Assembly: GCA_902621345.1 (NCBI GenBank)
Contig: CACNLV010000001.1
Location: forward strand, 124,001 to 188,000
Source: an uncultured Pelagibacteraceae bacterium
GTDB lineage: Bacteria; Pseudomonadota; Alphaproteobacteria; Pelagibacterales; Pelagibacteraceae
Direction of reading: 5' to 3'
DNA: 64,000 nucleotides
In this document: positions 50,008 to 58,315 of the stretch, in pieces
Position numbering within the stretch: position 1 is the first letter of the stretch
Layout of the letters: every line of letters begins with the position of its first letter
Program-made: the position numbers and the translations under genes
Notes under the pieces: model-generated
What the model was told of the DNA's origin: nothing
The model's database searches: none
The model's input: only the letters and a program-made list of their open reading frames with translations

Positions 50008-50583
50008 TTATATCAGCTTTTCTAGAGATTTTTTTAAATTTTTATAATTAAGAGTTTTCTCAAACTTTTTTCCATTAATTATTATCGTAGGAGTGGAATT
50101 TATCTCAAATTTTTTAGTGCCTTCGATTCGATCATTTAGAACAAAATCTTCAATTTTTTTATCGCTTATGCACTTTTCAAAATTTAAAGTAAAATTTTTG
50201 TTTTTAACAAATTTTTTTAAGTTTTCATTAGCCTCCTCTATTGTTTTGCCTTTAATCCAAGCCTGCTGATCAGAATATAAACTCATCATAATTTCTAAAC
50301 TTTGATCTTGTTTGCACTGTGAAATTTTTGATGCATTAAGGGCGACAATATCTAAAGGAAAGTGCCTAAATTCTATTTTTACCAAACCAGTATCAATAAA
50401 TTCTTTTTTAAGTAACGGATAAATATTATTATGAAAATCTGCACAATGACTACAAGTTAGAGACTCGTAAGCAATAATTGTTATTTTGGCATCATCTTGT
50501 CCAGAAACAATACGATTAATCTCAGCATTTACCTTAATAGAAAGTCCTAAAATAATTAAAATTAATAAACAAGTTTTTTTCAT
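50008..50583 (-). CDS. DsbA-family periplasmic thiol oxidoreductase
   Basis: This 191-residue protein has a signal peptide (about 1-20) and a thioredoxin fold with the active-site CSHC in SLTCSHCADFH. The cis-proline loop is STPTIIINGKKF. Thus a secreted DsbA/BdbD-type thiol:disulfide enzyme, either an oxidase or an isomerase. It follows dciA with a four-base overlap. No dsbB is seen nearby. Confidence 0.92.
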   Translation of the reverse strand: MKKTCLLILIILGLSIKVNAEINRIVSGQDDAKITIIAYESLTCSHCADFHNNIYPLLKKEFIDTGLVKIEFRHFPLDIVALNASKISQCKQDQSLEIMMSLYSDQQAWIKGKTIEEANENLKKFVKNKNFTLNFEKCISDKKIEDFVLNDRIEGTKKFEINSTPTIIINGKKFEKTLNYKNLKKSLEKLI

Positions 50584-51068
50584 TTTTCTCTAAATACTTT
50601 TGTTAGTTCAATTAAGGATTTTTTAATTTTTTCATTTTTAACATTCTCAATTTTTTTGTGGTATGTTTTTCTTGTCACAGATTTTTTCTCTGCTTTGTCA
50701 CTGATAACCTGCTTTCGTTCCTCCTCAAAAGTAGTAAATTTGATTTTTTCAATTACTGTATTTGAAAAAAATTTATTTACTCTATCCATGATTTCTTTTT
50801 TCGAATATTCTAAGTCTATTTCATGACCTCTCTTAACCATAATTAGTAACGTACTAACTCCAAATTTATTAGAATTTTTAAATGATTTTGGGAAACAAAC
50901 TTTAAAGAGACTTTCTCCTACCAAAAATTTCCAATTATTAAGTATTTCAGAAAAAATATGGCCTCTTTTGTTAATAACTTTTTTTATATTTGTTGGTAAG
51001 GTGTCTTTAAAAGATCTTAAGCCTTGAATGGATCTTAATCTCTGCTTAGTATTATTTTTGAAATACAT
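50580..51068 (-). CDS. DUF721/DciA-like protein
   Basis: This 162-residue protein has the DUF721 core: an N-terminal helix region, then ILNNWKFLVGESLFKVCFPKSF and LLIMVKRGHEIDLEYSKKEIMDRVNKFF. The DciA branch of DUF721 loads the replicative helicase in bacteria that lack DnaC, but other members have no known role, so the function is only suggested. The C-terminal ~50 residues are lysine-rich. Its ATG abuts the ATG of mutY head to head with no bases between. Confidence 0.75.
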   Translation of the reverse strand: MYFKNNTKQRLRSIQGLRSFKDTLPTNIKKVINKRGHIFSEILNNWKFLVGESLFKVCFPKSFKNSNKFGVSTLLIMVKRGHEIDLEYSKKEIMDRVNKFFSNTVIEKIKFTTFEEERKQVISDKAEKKSVTRKTYHKKIENVKNEKIKKSLIELTKVFREK

Positions 51069-52049
51069 ATGACAGAAAAGATAATAACAAAAAAAGTTCT
51101 TAAATGGTATGATTTAAATAAAAGAAATTTACCATGGCGGAAAAAAGTACCTTCTTATAAAAAGCATTATTACACATTGGTAAGTGAGTTTATGTTACAA
51201 CAAACGCAAGTTGTGACTGTTATTCCTTTTTTTAATAGATTTATAAAAGAATTACCCACTCTTGCGCACCTCGCTAAAATTAAAGAAAATGAATTAATAA
51301 AATTATGGGAAGGTCTTGGATATTATTCAAGAGTAAGAAATTTACAAAAAACTGCTAAAATTATAACTAGTAAATATCATGGAAAAATTCCAAATAATTA
51401 TGAGGATTTAATATCTTTACCCGGTATTGGCAATTACACTGCTAATGCAATCTTAGCTATTGCTTTTAATAAATCCTGTATTCCTTTAGATGGAAACATT
51501 GAAAGGGTTTTAAAAAGATATCTTTATTTAAAAAAAGAAAAAGAAATTCAAAAAGACAATCTAATAGAAAAAAAATCTATTTTTGGAATTTCATCAAGAG
51601 CAAGCGATTATGCACAAGCTTTAATGGAATTGGGAGCAATTATTTGCAAACCTAAAAATCCTGAATGTAGTGGGTGTCCAATCTCAAAAAATTGTAAGTC
51701 TTTTAAGAAGAAAGATTTTGATTTAGCTAAAATTACAAAAAAGAATAAAGAAAAATACTTTATTCTTAAAGTTTATAAAAAAAATCAAAGGTATTTGCTT
51801 ATAAAAAACACAAAATTTAGTTTTCTTAAAAATTTAGCAATTTTTCCAATGGAAGAGCTATCTAACCCAAAAAATTTTAATGAAAATCTTAATTTTAAAA
51901 TGTCAAACATGAATATGAACATAAAAATTCAATATCTCAAAAATGCAAAAAAATTTCCCTCATCTTACTGGTTTGATAGAAGAAAATTAGATAATTATAT
52001 GCTTCCATCATTCACTAAGAAAGTTGTTAAATATTTAGAAAAAAATTAA
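51069..52049 (+). CDS. mutY: A/G-specific adenine glycosylase
   Basis: This 326-residue repair enzyme removes adenine opposite 8-oxoguanine. Catalytic Glu lies in SEFMLQQTQV, the helix-hairpin-helix in LPGIGNYTANAIL, catalytic Asp in PLDGNIERVL, and the iron-sulfur cysteines in CKPKNPECSGCPISKNC. The C-terminal 8-oxoG-recognition domain is shortish and divergent. The start codon abuts that of dciA on the other strand. It overlaps the following monooxygenase gene by one base. Confidence 0.95.
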   Translation: MTEKIITKKVLKWYDLNKRNLPWRKKVPSYKKHYYTLVSEFMLQQTQVVTVIPFFNRFIKELPTLAHLAKIKENELIKLWEGLGYYSRVRNLQKTAKIITSKYHGKIPNNYEDLISLPGIGNYTANAILAIAFNKSCIPLDGNIERVLKRYLYLKKEKEIQKDNLIEKKSIFGISSRASDYAQALMELGAIICKPKNPECSGCPISKNCKSFKKKDFDLAKITKKNKEKYFILKVYKKNQRYLLIKNTKFSFLKNLAIFPMEELSNPKNFNENLNFKMSNMNMNIKIQYLKNAKKFPSSYWFDRRKLDNYMLPSFTKKVVKYLEKN

Positions 52050-53194
52050 TGAAAAAAGTAGCTATAATTGGTGCTGGAATTTCAGGGCTATTTATTGCAA
52101 ATTTATTTAAGAGAAATAAAAAGTATCAAGTAACTATTTTTGAGAGAAATAGCTTAATAAATTTAAGAGAAGGTTACGGTATTCAATTATCTGTTAACAG
52201 CATAAAACTATTAAATAAAATTCAGTTTGATAAATTAGAAAACAATGAAAAATTTAATCCAGATAAAATTAATTTTTACTCAGCTAAGGATTCTAATAAG
52301 ATATGTGAGTTAAATTTATCAGAGTTTAATACTGAAAATTGTAAATATACTACTCTTAAAAGATCATCACTTATTAATTTTTTAAAAAAGGATTTAGAAA
52401 AAGAAATAAAATTTGACCACACTATTTCAAAGATAGAACAACAAGATCAAATCGTTAAAATCTCTTTTGAAAATAATGAAATTTATGAATTTGATTATCT
52501 AATTATTTCAGATGGAGTTTTTTCAAAGAGTAAAAATCTGTTATCAAATAATCGAATTGAACCAAAATTTAATGACACTTTAGCTATTAGAGGGGTCATA
52601 CCAAGTTCCTCAAATATGGCTGATAAAAAAAACATCTCATTGTTTTTAGGTTCAAATTTTCATTATGTTATTTATCCGGTATCTCCTAATGGTGATTTAA
52701 ACTTTATAGCTCTAATGAAATTCAAAATTTCAAAGGATGAGCAAAAAGATTTTTCTTTGTTTAAAGATGATAATTTTATCAGAAAGATTTTAGAAAAAGT
52801 TCCGCACTTAAATAAGGAATTTTTTGATAGTTTTAATGATTTAAAGATATACCCAGTATTTGTAAGTCATGATTTTTTTGAGGTTAATAACAATAACATT
52901 CATCTAATAGGTGATGCTTTTTTTGCTTTTTCACCATCATTTGCTCAAGGTGCATCACAATCAATAGAAGGTGCACATGAATTATTTGAGAATATAGAAA
53001 ATAATACTGAGAGTAATTTTTTTAGAAATAGAGTTGATAAAATAAAGATGGTAAATAATCGCTCAAAATTTAATCAATTCGCTTTTCATTTGTCTAATCC
53101 TTTAACAACATTATTAAGAAATATTTTTTTAAAAAGATTAGTAAAAAACAAAAAGTTTTTAGAGGGATATCTTGGAAAAATATATAAAAACTAA
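52049..53194 (+). CDS. FAD-dependent monooxygenase (UbiH/salicylate-hydroxylase-like)
   Basis: This 381-residue protein has the dinucleotide fold VAIIGAGISGLFIANLF, and a motif DYLIISDGVFSKSKNLL like the DG motif of flavoprotein hydroxylases. The third motif reads LIGDAFFAFSPSFAQGASQSIEGA; the usual His in GDAAH is replaced by Phe. It is related to ubiquinone hydroxylases and aromatic monooxygenases; the substrate is unknown. Its stop shares CTAA at 53191-53194 with convergent ccrM. Confidence 0.87.
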   Translation: MKKVAIIGAGISGLFIANLFKRNKKYQVTIFERNSLINLREGYGIQLSVNSIKLLNKIQFDKLENNEKFNPDKINFYSAKDSNKICELNLSEFNTENCKYTTLKRSSLINFLKKDLEKEIKFDHTISKIEQQDQIVKISFENNEIYEFDYLIISDGVFSKSKNLLSNNRIEPKFNDTLAIRGVIPSSSNMADKKNISLFLGSNFHYVIYPVSPNGDLNFIALMKFKISKDEQKDFSLFKDDNFIRKILEKVPHLNKEFFDSFNDLKIYPVFVSHDFFEVNNNNIHLIGDAFFAFSPSFAQGASQSIEGAHELFENIENNTESNFFRNRVDKIKMVNNRSKFNQFAFHLSNPLTTLLRNIFLKRLVKNKKFLEGYLGKIYKN

Positions 53195-54261
53195 CTATTA
53201 GAAATCAACCTTTGTCTCAAATGATCGATAGGAACTGTGTTTCCATTCAGGTTATAATGCCAATAGGTCCATCCATTACAGCTTTCAGCACCTAAGATTG
53301 TAGCGGCTACTTTATGGATTGAACCCTCGGTTTGAGCATGTTTGATACTCCCGTCAGCCATAATTTTTGCACTGATTTTCTTTTTATTATCAAAAATAGT
53401 TGAGCCTGGTTTGATTATTCCTAATTCAACTAACGAGCCAAATGGTATTCTTGGTTTAGATCTACCGTTTTGTAGAGTATCTAAATAATCATCTTCTATA
53501 GGTTTAGTTTTACTTAATCTTTGCTTAGCAACTTTAAAATAATTTTTTTCTTTTTCAATTCCGTAATAATTTCTCCCTAATTTTTTAGCAACTGTTGCTG
53601 TTGTTCCTGATCCTAAAAAAGGGTCTAAAACTAAATCATTTTTATTAGATGTTGCTAATAAAATTCTGTGGAGTAGAGCTTCAGGTTTCTGTGTAGAATG
53701 GACTTTTTTACCATTCTTTTTTAGTCTTTCAGAACCATTACAAATTGGTAATTCCCAGTTAGATCTCATTTGAAGATCGTCATTTAAACATTTTAAGGAT
53801 TGATAATTAAAAGTGTATTTTGATTTTTCAGACTTAGATGCCCAAATTAAAGTTTCGTGGGCGTTTGTAAAGCGCGTTCCTCTAAAATTTGGCATAGGAT
53901 TTTTTTTATTCCAAATGACATCATTTAAAATCCAAAAACCTAAATTTTGTATTACTGTACCTACTCGGAAGATATTGTGATAACTGCCAATTACCCAAAT
54001 AGCTCCATTCTTTTTCAAAATCCTTTTGCACTCAGTCAACCACAAATAAGTAAAGTCATCATAATTTTTAAAATTTTCAAATTGATCCCATTTATCATTT
54101 ACTGCACTTACTTTAGATCTATCTGGTCTTGTTAATTCACTCTTTAATTGTAGGTTGTAAGGAGGGTCAGCAAAAATTAAGTCAAAAGTCTCATCTGGAA
54201 TTTTTTTTAATTCCTTCAGGCTATCTCCGTTAATTAATTTATTTTTAAAATCTAAATTCAT
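53191..54261 (-). CDS. ccrM: Cell-cycle DNA adenine methyltransferase CcrM (GANTC)
   Basis: This 356-residue beta-class N6-adenine methyltransferase has the catalytic DPPYNLQL (about residues 31-38), DPFLGSGTT as the SAM site, and the CcrM-specific C-terminal domain (ILGAESCNGWTYWHY). This domain distinguishes it from HinfI-type enzymes alone, and no restriction endonuclease neighbour is seen. ATG at 54261 is chosen over 54303, since the family begins with NGDSLKELKKIPDETF. Three GANTC sites lie upstream. In Caulobacter CcrM methylation controls cell-cycle genes. Confidence 0.95.
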   Translation of the reverse strand: MNLDFKNKLINGDSLKELKKIPDETFDLIFADPPYNLQLKSELTRPDRSKVSAVNDKWDQFENFKNYDDFTYLWLTECKRILKKNGAIWVIGSYHNIFRVGTVIQNLGFWILNDVIWNKKNPMPNFRGTRFTNAHETLIWASKSEKSKYTFNYQSLKCLNDDLQMRSNWELPICNGSERLKKNGKKVHSTQKPEALLHRILLATSNKNDLVLDPFLGSGTTATVAKKLGRNYYGIEKEKNYFKVAKQRLSKTKPIEDDYLDTLQNGRSKPRIPFGSLVELGIIKPGSTIFDNKKKISAKIMADGSIKHAQTEGSIHKVAATILGAESCNGWTYWHYNLNGNTVPIDHLRQRLISNS

Positions 54262-54278
54262 TTTATAAAAATAAATTA

Positions 54279-54327
54279 GACTCGAAAAAGATTCTTGGGT
54301 CAACCTATGATTGAATTATGAAGACTC
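54279..54327 (-). promoter_or_regulatory. Three GANTC methylation sites upstream of ccrM
   Basis: GACTC at 54279-54283, GATTC at 54290-54294 and GACTC at 54323-54327 all fit GANTC, the CcrM target. They lie 18-66 bases before the ccrM ATG. The density is far above the expected one per few hundred bases in this A+T-rich DNA. A role in self-regulation is inferred. Confidence 0.65.
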
Positions 54328-54370
54328 AATTTGTGTATTTAATTTTTGAAATATCTATATCTAGTATTTA

Positions 54371-54940
54371 TTACTTTGAGGTATTTAATTTTTTTAAAGG
54401 TGAAAAAGTCTTTCTGTGATGAATTGTGAACCCAAACTTTTTGATAGCCCTAAAATGTTGTTTAGTTCCATACCCATAATTTTGACCCCATGAGTAACTT
54501 TTATATTTAATACCTAATTTTGAAATAAAATCATCACGAGCTACTTTTGCAATAATTGATGCAGCAGAAATTGACGGTATTTTTTGATCTCCCTTGATTA
54601 CAGATTTAAGTTTGTAGTTTTCTATCTTTGGTAATTTATTTCCATCAATTAAAATCATAGAGGGTTTTTTTTTTAATTTAAGGATTGCTCTTTTCATTGC
54701 CATCAAACTAGCCTGTAAGATATTTTTTTTTTCAATCTCACGGATCGATGCTTTTGCTATGGCCCATGTAGAATTTTTTTTGATATACTGAGCTAAAATT
54801 TCTCTCCTTTTTTTTGATAACTTCTTTGAGTCTTTTAATAGTTTTTTGTTTATCGAGTGATTTAAAATTACAGCTGCTGCATATACAGGTCCCACTAAAC
54901 TTCCACGCCCAACCTCATCAACTCCAGCAATTAATTTCAT
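54371..54940 (-). CDS. rnhB: Ribonuclease HII
   Basis: This 189-residue nuclease removes ribonucleotides from DNA. The catalytic DEVGRG motif is at the N-terminus (AGVDEVGRGSLVGPVYAAAV), with ILIDGNKLP and SAASIIAKVARD following. Length is normal. It overlaps the UDG-like gene by one base. With rnhA the window encodes both RNase H types. Confidence 0.96.
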   Translation of the reverse strand: MKLIAGVDEVGRGSLVGPVYAAAVILNHSINKKLLKDSKKLSKKRREILAQYIKKNSTWAIAKASIREIEKKNILQASLMAMKRAILKLKKKPSMILIDGNKLPKIENYKLKSVIKGDQKIPSISAASIIAKVARDDFISKLGIKYKSYSWGQNYGYGTKQHFRAIKKFGFTIHHRKTFSPLKKLNTSK

Positions 54941-55659
54941 TAAAACTTTATATTTAGATCTTGAATTTTTTGCTTAATCATTTTTAAATCTGCCCAAGAA
55001 TATTTCTTATTCTCTGGGAATCTAATTAAATATGATGGACTGTAACTAATCATTAAGGGGACTGTTTTACTTCCTATAATTATTTCTTTCCATTTCCCTC
55101 TTTCATCTGAAATTTTACTCTTTAACCCAGTGACAGCCTCCATCGCAGTTCCACCCATTAGAATTAACATTTGTGGATTAATTATTGAAATATGTTCTTT
55201 CAAAAATTTAGAATATCTTTTTATATCACTAGTATTAGGTTTTCTTTCATCAGTTGTCTTATAGTTTATTGAATAAGTTAAATAAATATTATGCATTGAT
55301 ACATTGATAGCTAAGAGCATCTTTTCTAAAAGCTTTCCCACATCACCTTGAAAAAGTAACCCAGACTCATCTTCTTCCTCACCAGGTGCATCACCAATTA
55401 ACATTATAGAACTGTTGATATTTCCACTACCAAATAAAAGATTTTTTGAACCTTTCTTTAGATTGCAATCCTCAATTGTATTTATTAGATTTTTAAGATC
55501 AGATAGCTTCTTTTTTTTTTGTGAGTTTGAATTAATCAGATTATTTTTTAAATCTTTATACCTATTTTGGGGTTCATTATTGAAGATAAAATCTGTCTCA
55601 AATGTTTTAATGAAATCTTGTGTAAATTTAGTGTTTTGATTTAGGGGTTTTTTAGACAT
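54940..55659 (-). CDS. Uracil-DNA glycosylase family 4-like protein, divergent
   Basis: This 239-residue protein belongs to the uracil-DNA glycosylase superfamily, with motif A-like GDAPGEEEDESG, then LLFQGDVGKLLEKML and ILMGGTAMEAVTG. Unlike typical family 4 enzymes it has a single cysteine, so the [4Fe-4S] cluster cannot form in the usual way. The second conserved segment reads TYSINYKTTDERKPN instead of TN..., and the last motif is SYSPSYLIR instead of HPAYLLR. Uracil excision activity is therefore doubtful. Start is 11 bases from the divergent TPR gene. Confidence 0.8.
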   Translation of the reverse strand: MSKKPLNQNTKFTQDFIKTFETDFIFNNEPQNRYKDLKNNLINSNSQKKKKLSDLKNLINTIEDCNLKKGSKNLLFGSGNINSSIMLIGDAPGEEEDESGLLFQGDVGKLLEKMLLAINVSMHNIYLTYSINYKTTDERKPNTSDIKRYSKFLKEHISIINPQMLILMGGTAMEAVTGLKSKISDERGKWKEIIIGSKTVPLMISYSPSYLIRFPENKKYSWADLKMIKQKIQDLNIKF

Positions 55660-55670
55660 AGAATAAACTA

Positions 55671-57359
55671 ATGTGTTTAAAAAAAGTTTTAACGGTAATT
55701 ATATTCATAATATTCTATCAGACTCATCTTTATTCTAAAAGCAATAGTTTCAATAATTTTAATCCAAAAAATTTATCAAATTATTTTTCTGGAATAGTTG
55801 CTTTCGAAAATAAAAAAAATTCTGAAGCATTGAATTTTTATAACTCTTCAAAAATATTGATTAATCAGCACGATCCATACCTAAAAAGATATATAACTAG
55901 TTTAGTGCTAGAGAATAAAGTTTCTCAAGCAATTAATATTATTAGGCTAAACAGAGGGAATGAAAATACAAAATTTTTTGATGCATATTTGTTATTAATT
56001 ATCGACAGTTTAAAACGTGGTAATTTTGATGATGCTTATGATCAAGTTAATAGAGTAGCAGATTTTTTTAGTGAAGAAAAATTAAAGTTAGCAATTCTTA
56101 ATATTTTAAAAGAATACATTTATGTTTTTAAAGAAAAAAACTATTTTGAAAACAGAACAAGTTACGGAAATTTATCAAAAATTTCAGACGCTTTTCAAAA
56201 ATGCTATTTAGATGATAGAAATACTGAAAATTATTTCTTGAAAGTGATTAATGAAATTGACTCTGATTACTCGAGATACGTGTTTTTTTATGTCAGTTAT
56301 TTAATTGAAAAAGGGAGATTTTCTAATATTCGTAATGTTCTATCAGAATATGATTATATTAATTCTAAATTATTAATATCCCAATCTAAAAATTGGATGG
56401 AGGACAGAAAATATGAAAAATTTGCGAACATATTTTCATGTAAAAATCATAATCATGTAATTAGTGAATTTTTATTTTTGGTTTCTAATCTTTATTCATC
56501 CCAAGACGATTTTGAAAAATCTAATTTTTACTTATATCTCTCAAATTATTTGAATCCAAAGTTTATATACAATTTATCTTTAGTAGCTGAGAATTATTAC
56601 TTTAATGAAGATTTCATTAGAGCCAAAAAAATTTTAAAAAGATTTGATAGAGAGGACAAAATTTATTATTGGTTTCGTATTAAAAAAGAGGCACAAATTA
56701 TAGCTGAGGAGGATAATAACAAAAAAAGATCAGTTGCTTTTATAACGTCTGAATTCAATAAAATTAAAAAACATAATCATAAGATGATTTTTGATATAGC
56801 TAACTTTTATAAAAGTTCTAAAGATTATGATAATGCAATAAAATATTATTCAAAAGTAATTGAAGATCTAGATGATAATAACATAATTAAAGCTGATATG
56901 CTTTACAGAAGGGGTGGAAGCTACGAGAGAATTGGTAAATATGAAAAATCAGATAAAGATTTGTTAATGTCTTTAAATATAGAACCAAATGATGCCTACG
57001 TTCTAAATTATTTAGCATATTCATGGCTTGAAAGAGATTACAGAATAGATGAAGCGTTAGATATGCTTAAAATTGCCTATGAGTTAGAAAGTAATGATCC
57101 ATATATAATTGACTCAATTGGTTGGGCTTATTATTTAATAGAGGATTATTCAAAGGCTGAAAAATTTTTGCAAAGAGCAGTAGAATTAATGCCTGAAGAT
57201 CCAATAGTAAATGATCACTATGGTGATATCTTATGGAAATTAGATCAAAAAATACAAGCAAGATATTTTTGGAAAAATGTACTTAAAATGAAAAAAACAG
57301 AGAAAGAAATGAAAGATAAGATTAATCTTAAATTAATAAAAGGCATAAAAAAATCATAA
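55671..57359 (+). CDS. Tetratricopeptide-repeat protein with signal peptide
   Basis: This 562-residue protein has an N-terminal hydrophobic signal (VLTVIIFIIFYQTHLYS) and, in its C-terminal third, about five TPR units (for example NYLAYSWLERDYRIDEAL, IDSIGWAYYLIEDYSKAEKFL, NDHYGDILWKLDQK). The pattern of LNYLAYSW, DSIGWAYY and HYGDILW matches a TPR protein family common in Alphaproteobacteria. The middle is helical, Asn/Lys-rich and probably more repeats. Likely an outer-membrane or periplasmic scaffold. Upstream of ispE by three bases. Confidence 0.85.
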   Translation: MCLKKVLTVIIFIIFYQTHLYSKSNSFNNFNPKNLSNYFSGIVAFENKKNSEALNFYNSSKILINQHDPYLKRYITSLVLENKVSQAINIIRLNRGNENTKFFDAYLLLIIDSLKRGNFDDAYDQVNRVADFFSEEKLKLAILNILKEYIYVFKEKNYFENRTSYGNLSKISDAFQKCYLDDRNTENYFLKVINEIDSDYSRYVFFYVSYLIEKGRFSNIRNVLSEYDYINSKLLISQSKNWMEDRKYEKFANIFSCKNHNHVISEFLFLVSNLYSSQDDFEKSNFYLYLSNYLNPKFIYNLSLVAENYYFNEDFIRAKKILKRFDREDKIYYWFRIKKEAQIIAEEDNNKKRSVAFITSEFNKIKKHNHKMIFDIANFYKSSKDYDNAIKYYSKVIEDLDDNNIIKADMLYRRGGSYERIGKYEKSDKDLLMSLNIEPNDAYVLNYLAYSWLERDYRIDEALDMLKIAYELESNDPYIIDSIGWAYYLIEDYSKAEKFLQRAVELMPEDPIVNDHYGDILWKLDQKIQARYFWKNVLKMKKTEKEMKDKINLKLIKGIKKS

Positions 57360-57362
57360 TTA

Positions 57363-58205
57363 ATGAAATTTAAGAAGATTAAGTCATATGCTAAAATTAA
57401 TTTAGCATTAAATGTTATTGGTAAATCATCCAAGCTTCATAAAATAGAAAGCCTGGTTGCTTTTATAAATATCTATGACCTTATTCTCATAAAAAAAATT
57501 AAAAAAAAAAATCATATTGTAAAATTTAGAGGAAAATTTTCAAAAAATATTGGCTCGAAAAACAGTATTACTAAGTTATTAGATATACTTGATGAAAAAA
57601 AATTACTTCAAGAAAAATTTCATATCGAGATAGTCAAGCATGTACCACAACAGTCTGGTTTAGGGGGTGGTTCAATGAATGCCGCTAGAATTCTTAATTA
57701 TTTTATTCAGGAAAAAATATTCTCTTTAGATAAAGATAAAATTCATTCAATAGTTAGTTATGTAGGATCAGATGTAATATTAGGGTTAACTAATGATTAT
57801 CAAGTTTTGACCTCTAAAAACCAAACTAAAAAATTTAAAAATTGTAAAAAATTATATACATTAGTTGTTAAACCTAATTTTGGCTGTTCGACAAAAGCTA
57901 TTTACGCAGACGTAAGAAATTATGAGACTGCCAAATTTAATACTCCTAGAAAGAAAATGTTTAATCTTAATTTTCTAAAAAAAATGAGTAATTCTCTAGA
58001 AAAAATTGTCTTGGTAAAACACCCAATCTTGAAAAAAATTAAAATTTATTTAACAAATTTATATAATCCTGAGTTTGTAAGAATGACTGGCTCTGGATCA
58101 GCTTTTATAGCCTATTATAATTCAAAAAAAAAATGCGACAAAGCACTTATACAATTTAATAAAGAATATAAAAAATATTGGTGTATAAGCTCAAAAACTA
58201 TATAA
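57363..58205 (+). CDS. ispE: 4-diphosphocytidyl-2-C-methyl-D-erythritol kinase
   Basis: This 280-residue GHMP kinase performs the fourth step of the MEP isoprenoid pathway. The ATP-binding loop reads PQQSGLGGGSMNAARIL and the C-terminal MTGSGSAFIAY is typical; the N-terminus has YAKINLALNV. Together with ispH it serves the isoprenoids used by ubiA, ctaB and the crt genes. Followed by tRNA-Gln. Confidence 0.95.
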   Translation: MKFKKIKSYAKINLALNVIGKSSKLHKIESLVAFINIYDLILIKKIKKKNHIVKFRGKFSKNIGSKNSITKLLDILDEKKLLQEKFHIEIVKHVPQQSGLGGGSMNAARILNYFIQEKIFSLDKDKIHSIVSYVGSDVILGLTNDYQVLTSKNQTKKFKNCKKLYTLVVKPNFGCSTKAIYADVRNYETAKFNTPRKKMFNLNFLKKMSNSLEKIVLVKHPILKKIKIYLTNLYNPEFVRMTGSGSAFIAYYNSKKKCDKALIQFNKEYKKYWCISSKTI

Positions 58206-58238
58206 ATTTTATTTTTTTGTGTTATATCAATTTTATAT

Positions 58239-58312
58239 TGGGGCGTAGCCAAGCGGTAAGGCACGGGTTTTTGGTACCTGCATCCTAGGTTCGAATCCTA
58301 GCGCCCCAGCCA
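58239..58312 (+). tRNA. tRNA-Gln (anticodon TTG)
   Basis: Full cloverleaf of 74 bases with encoded CCA. Acceptor stem TGGGGCG/CGCCCCA, D arm AGCGGTAAGGC, anticodon stem CGGGT/ACCTG with one G-T wobble and loop TTTTGGT giving anticodon TTG, and T arm CTAGG TTCGAAT CCTAG. The T-A first pair plus TTG anticodon identify tRNA-Gln. It ends three bases before the cca gene, so the tRNA may be released from a transcript carrying cca. Confidence 0.97.
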
Positions 58313-58315
58313 AAT

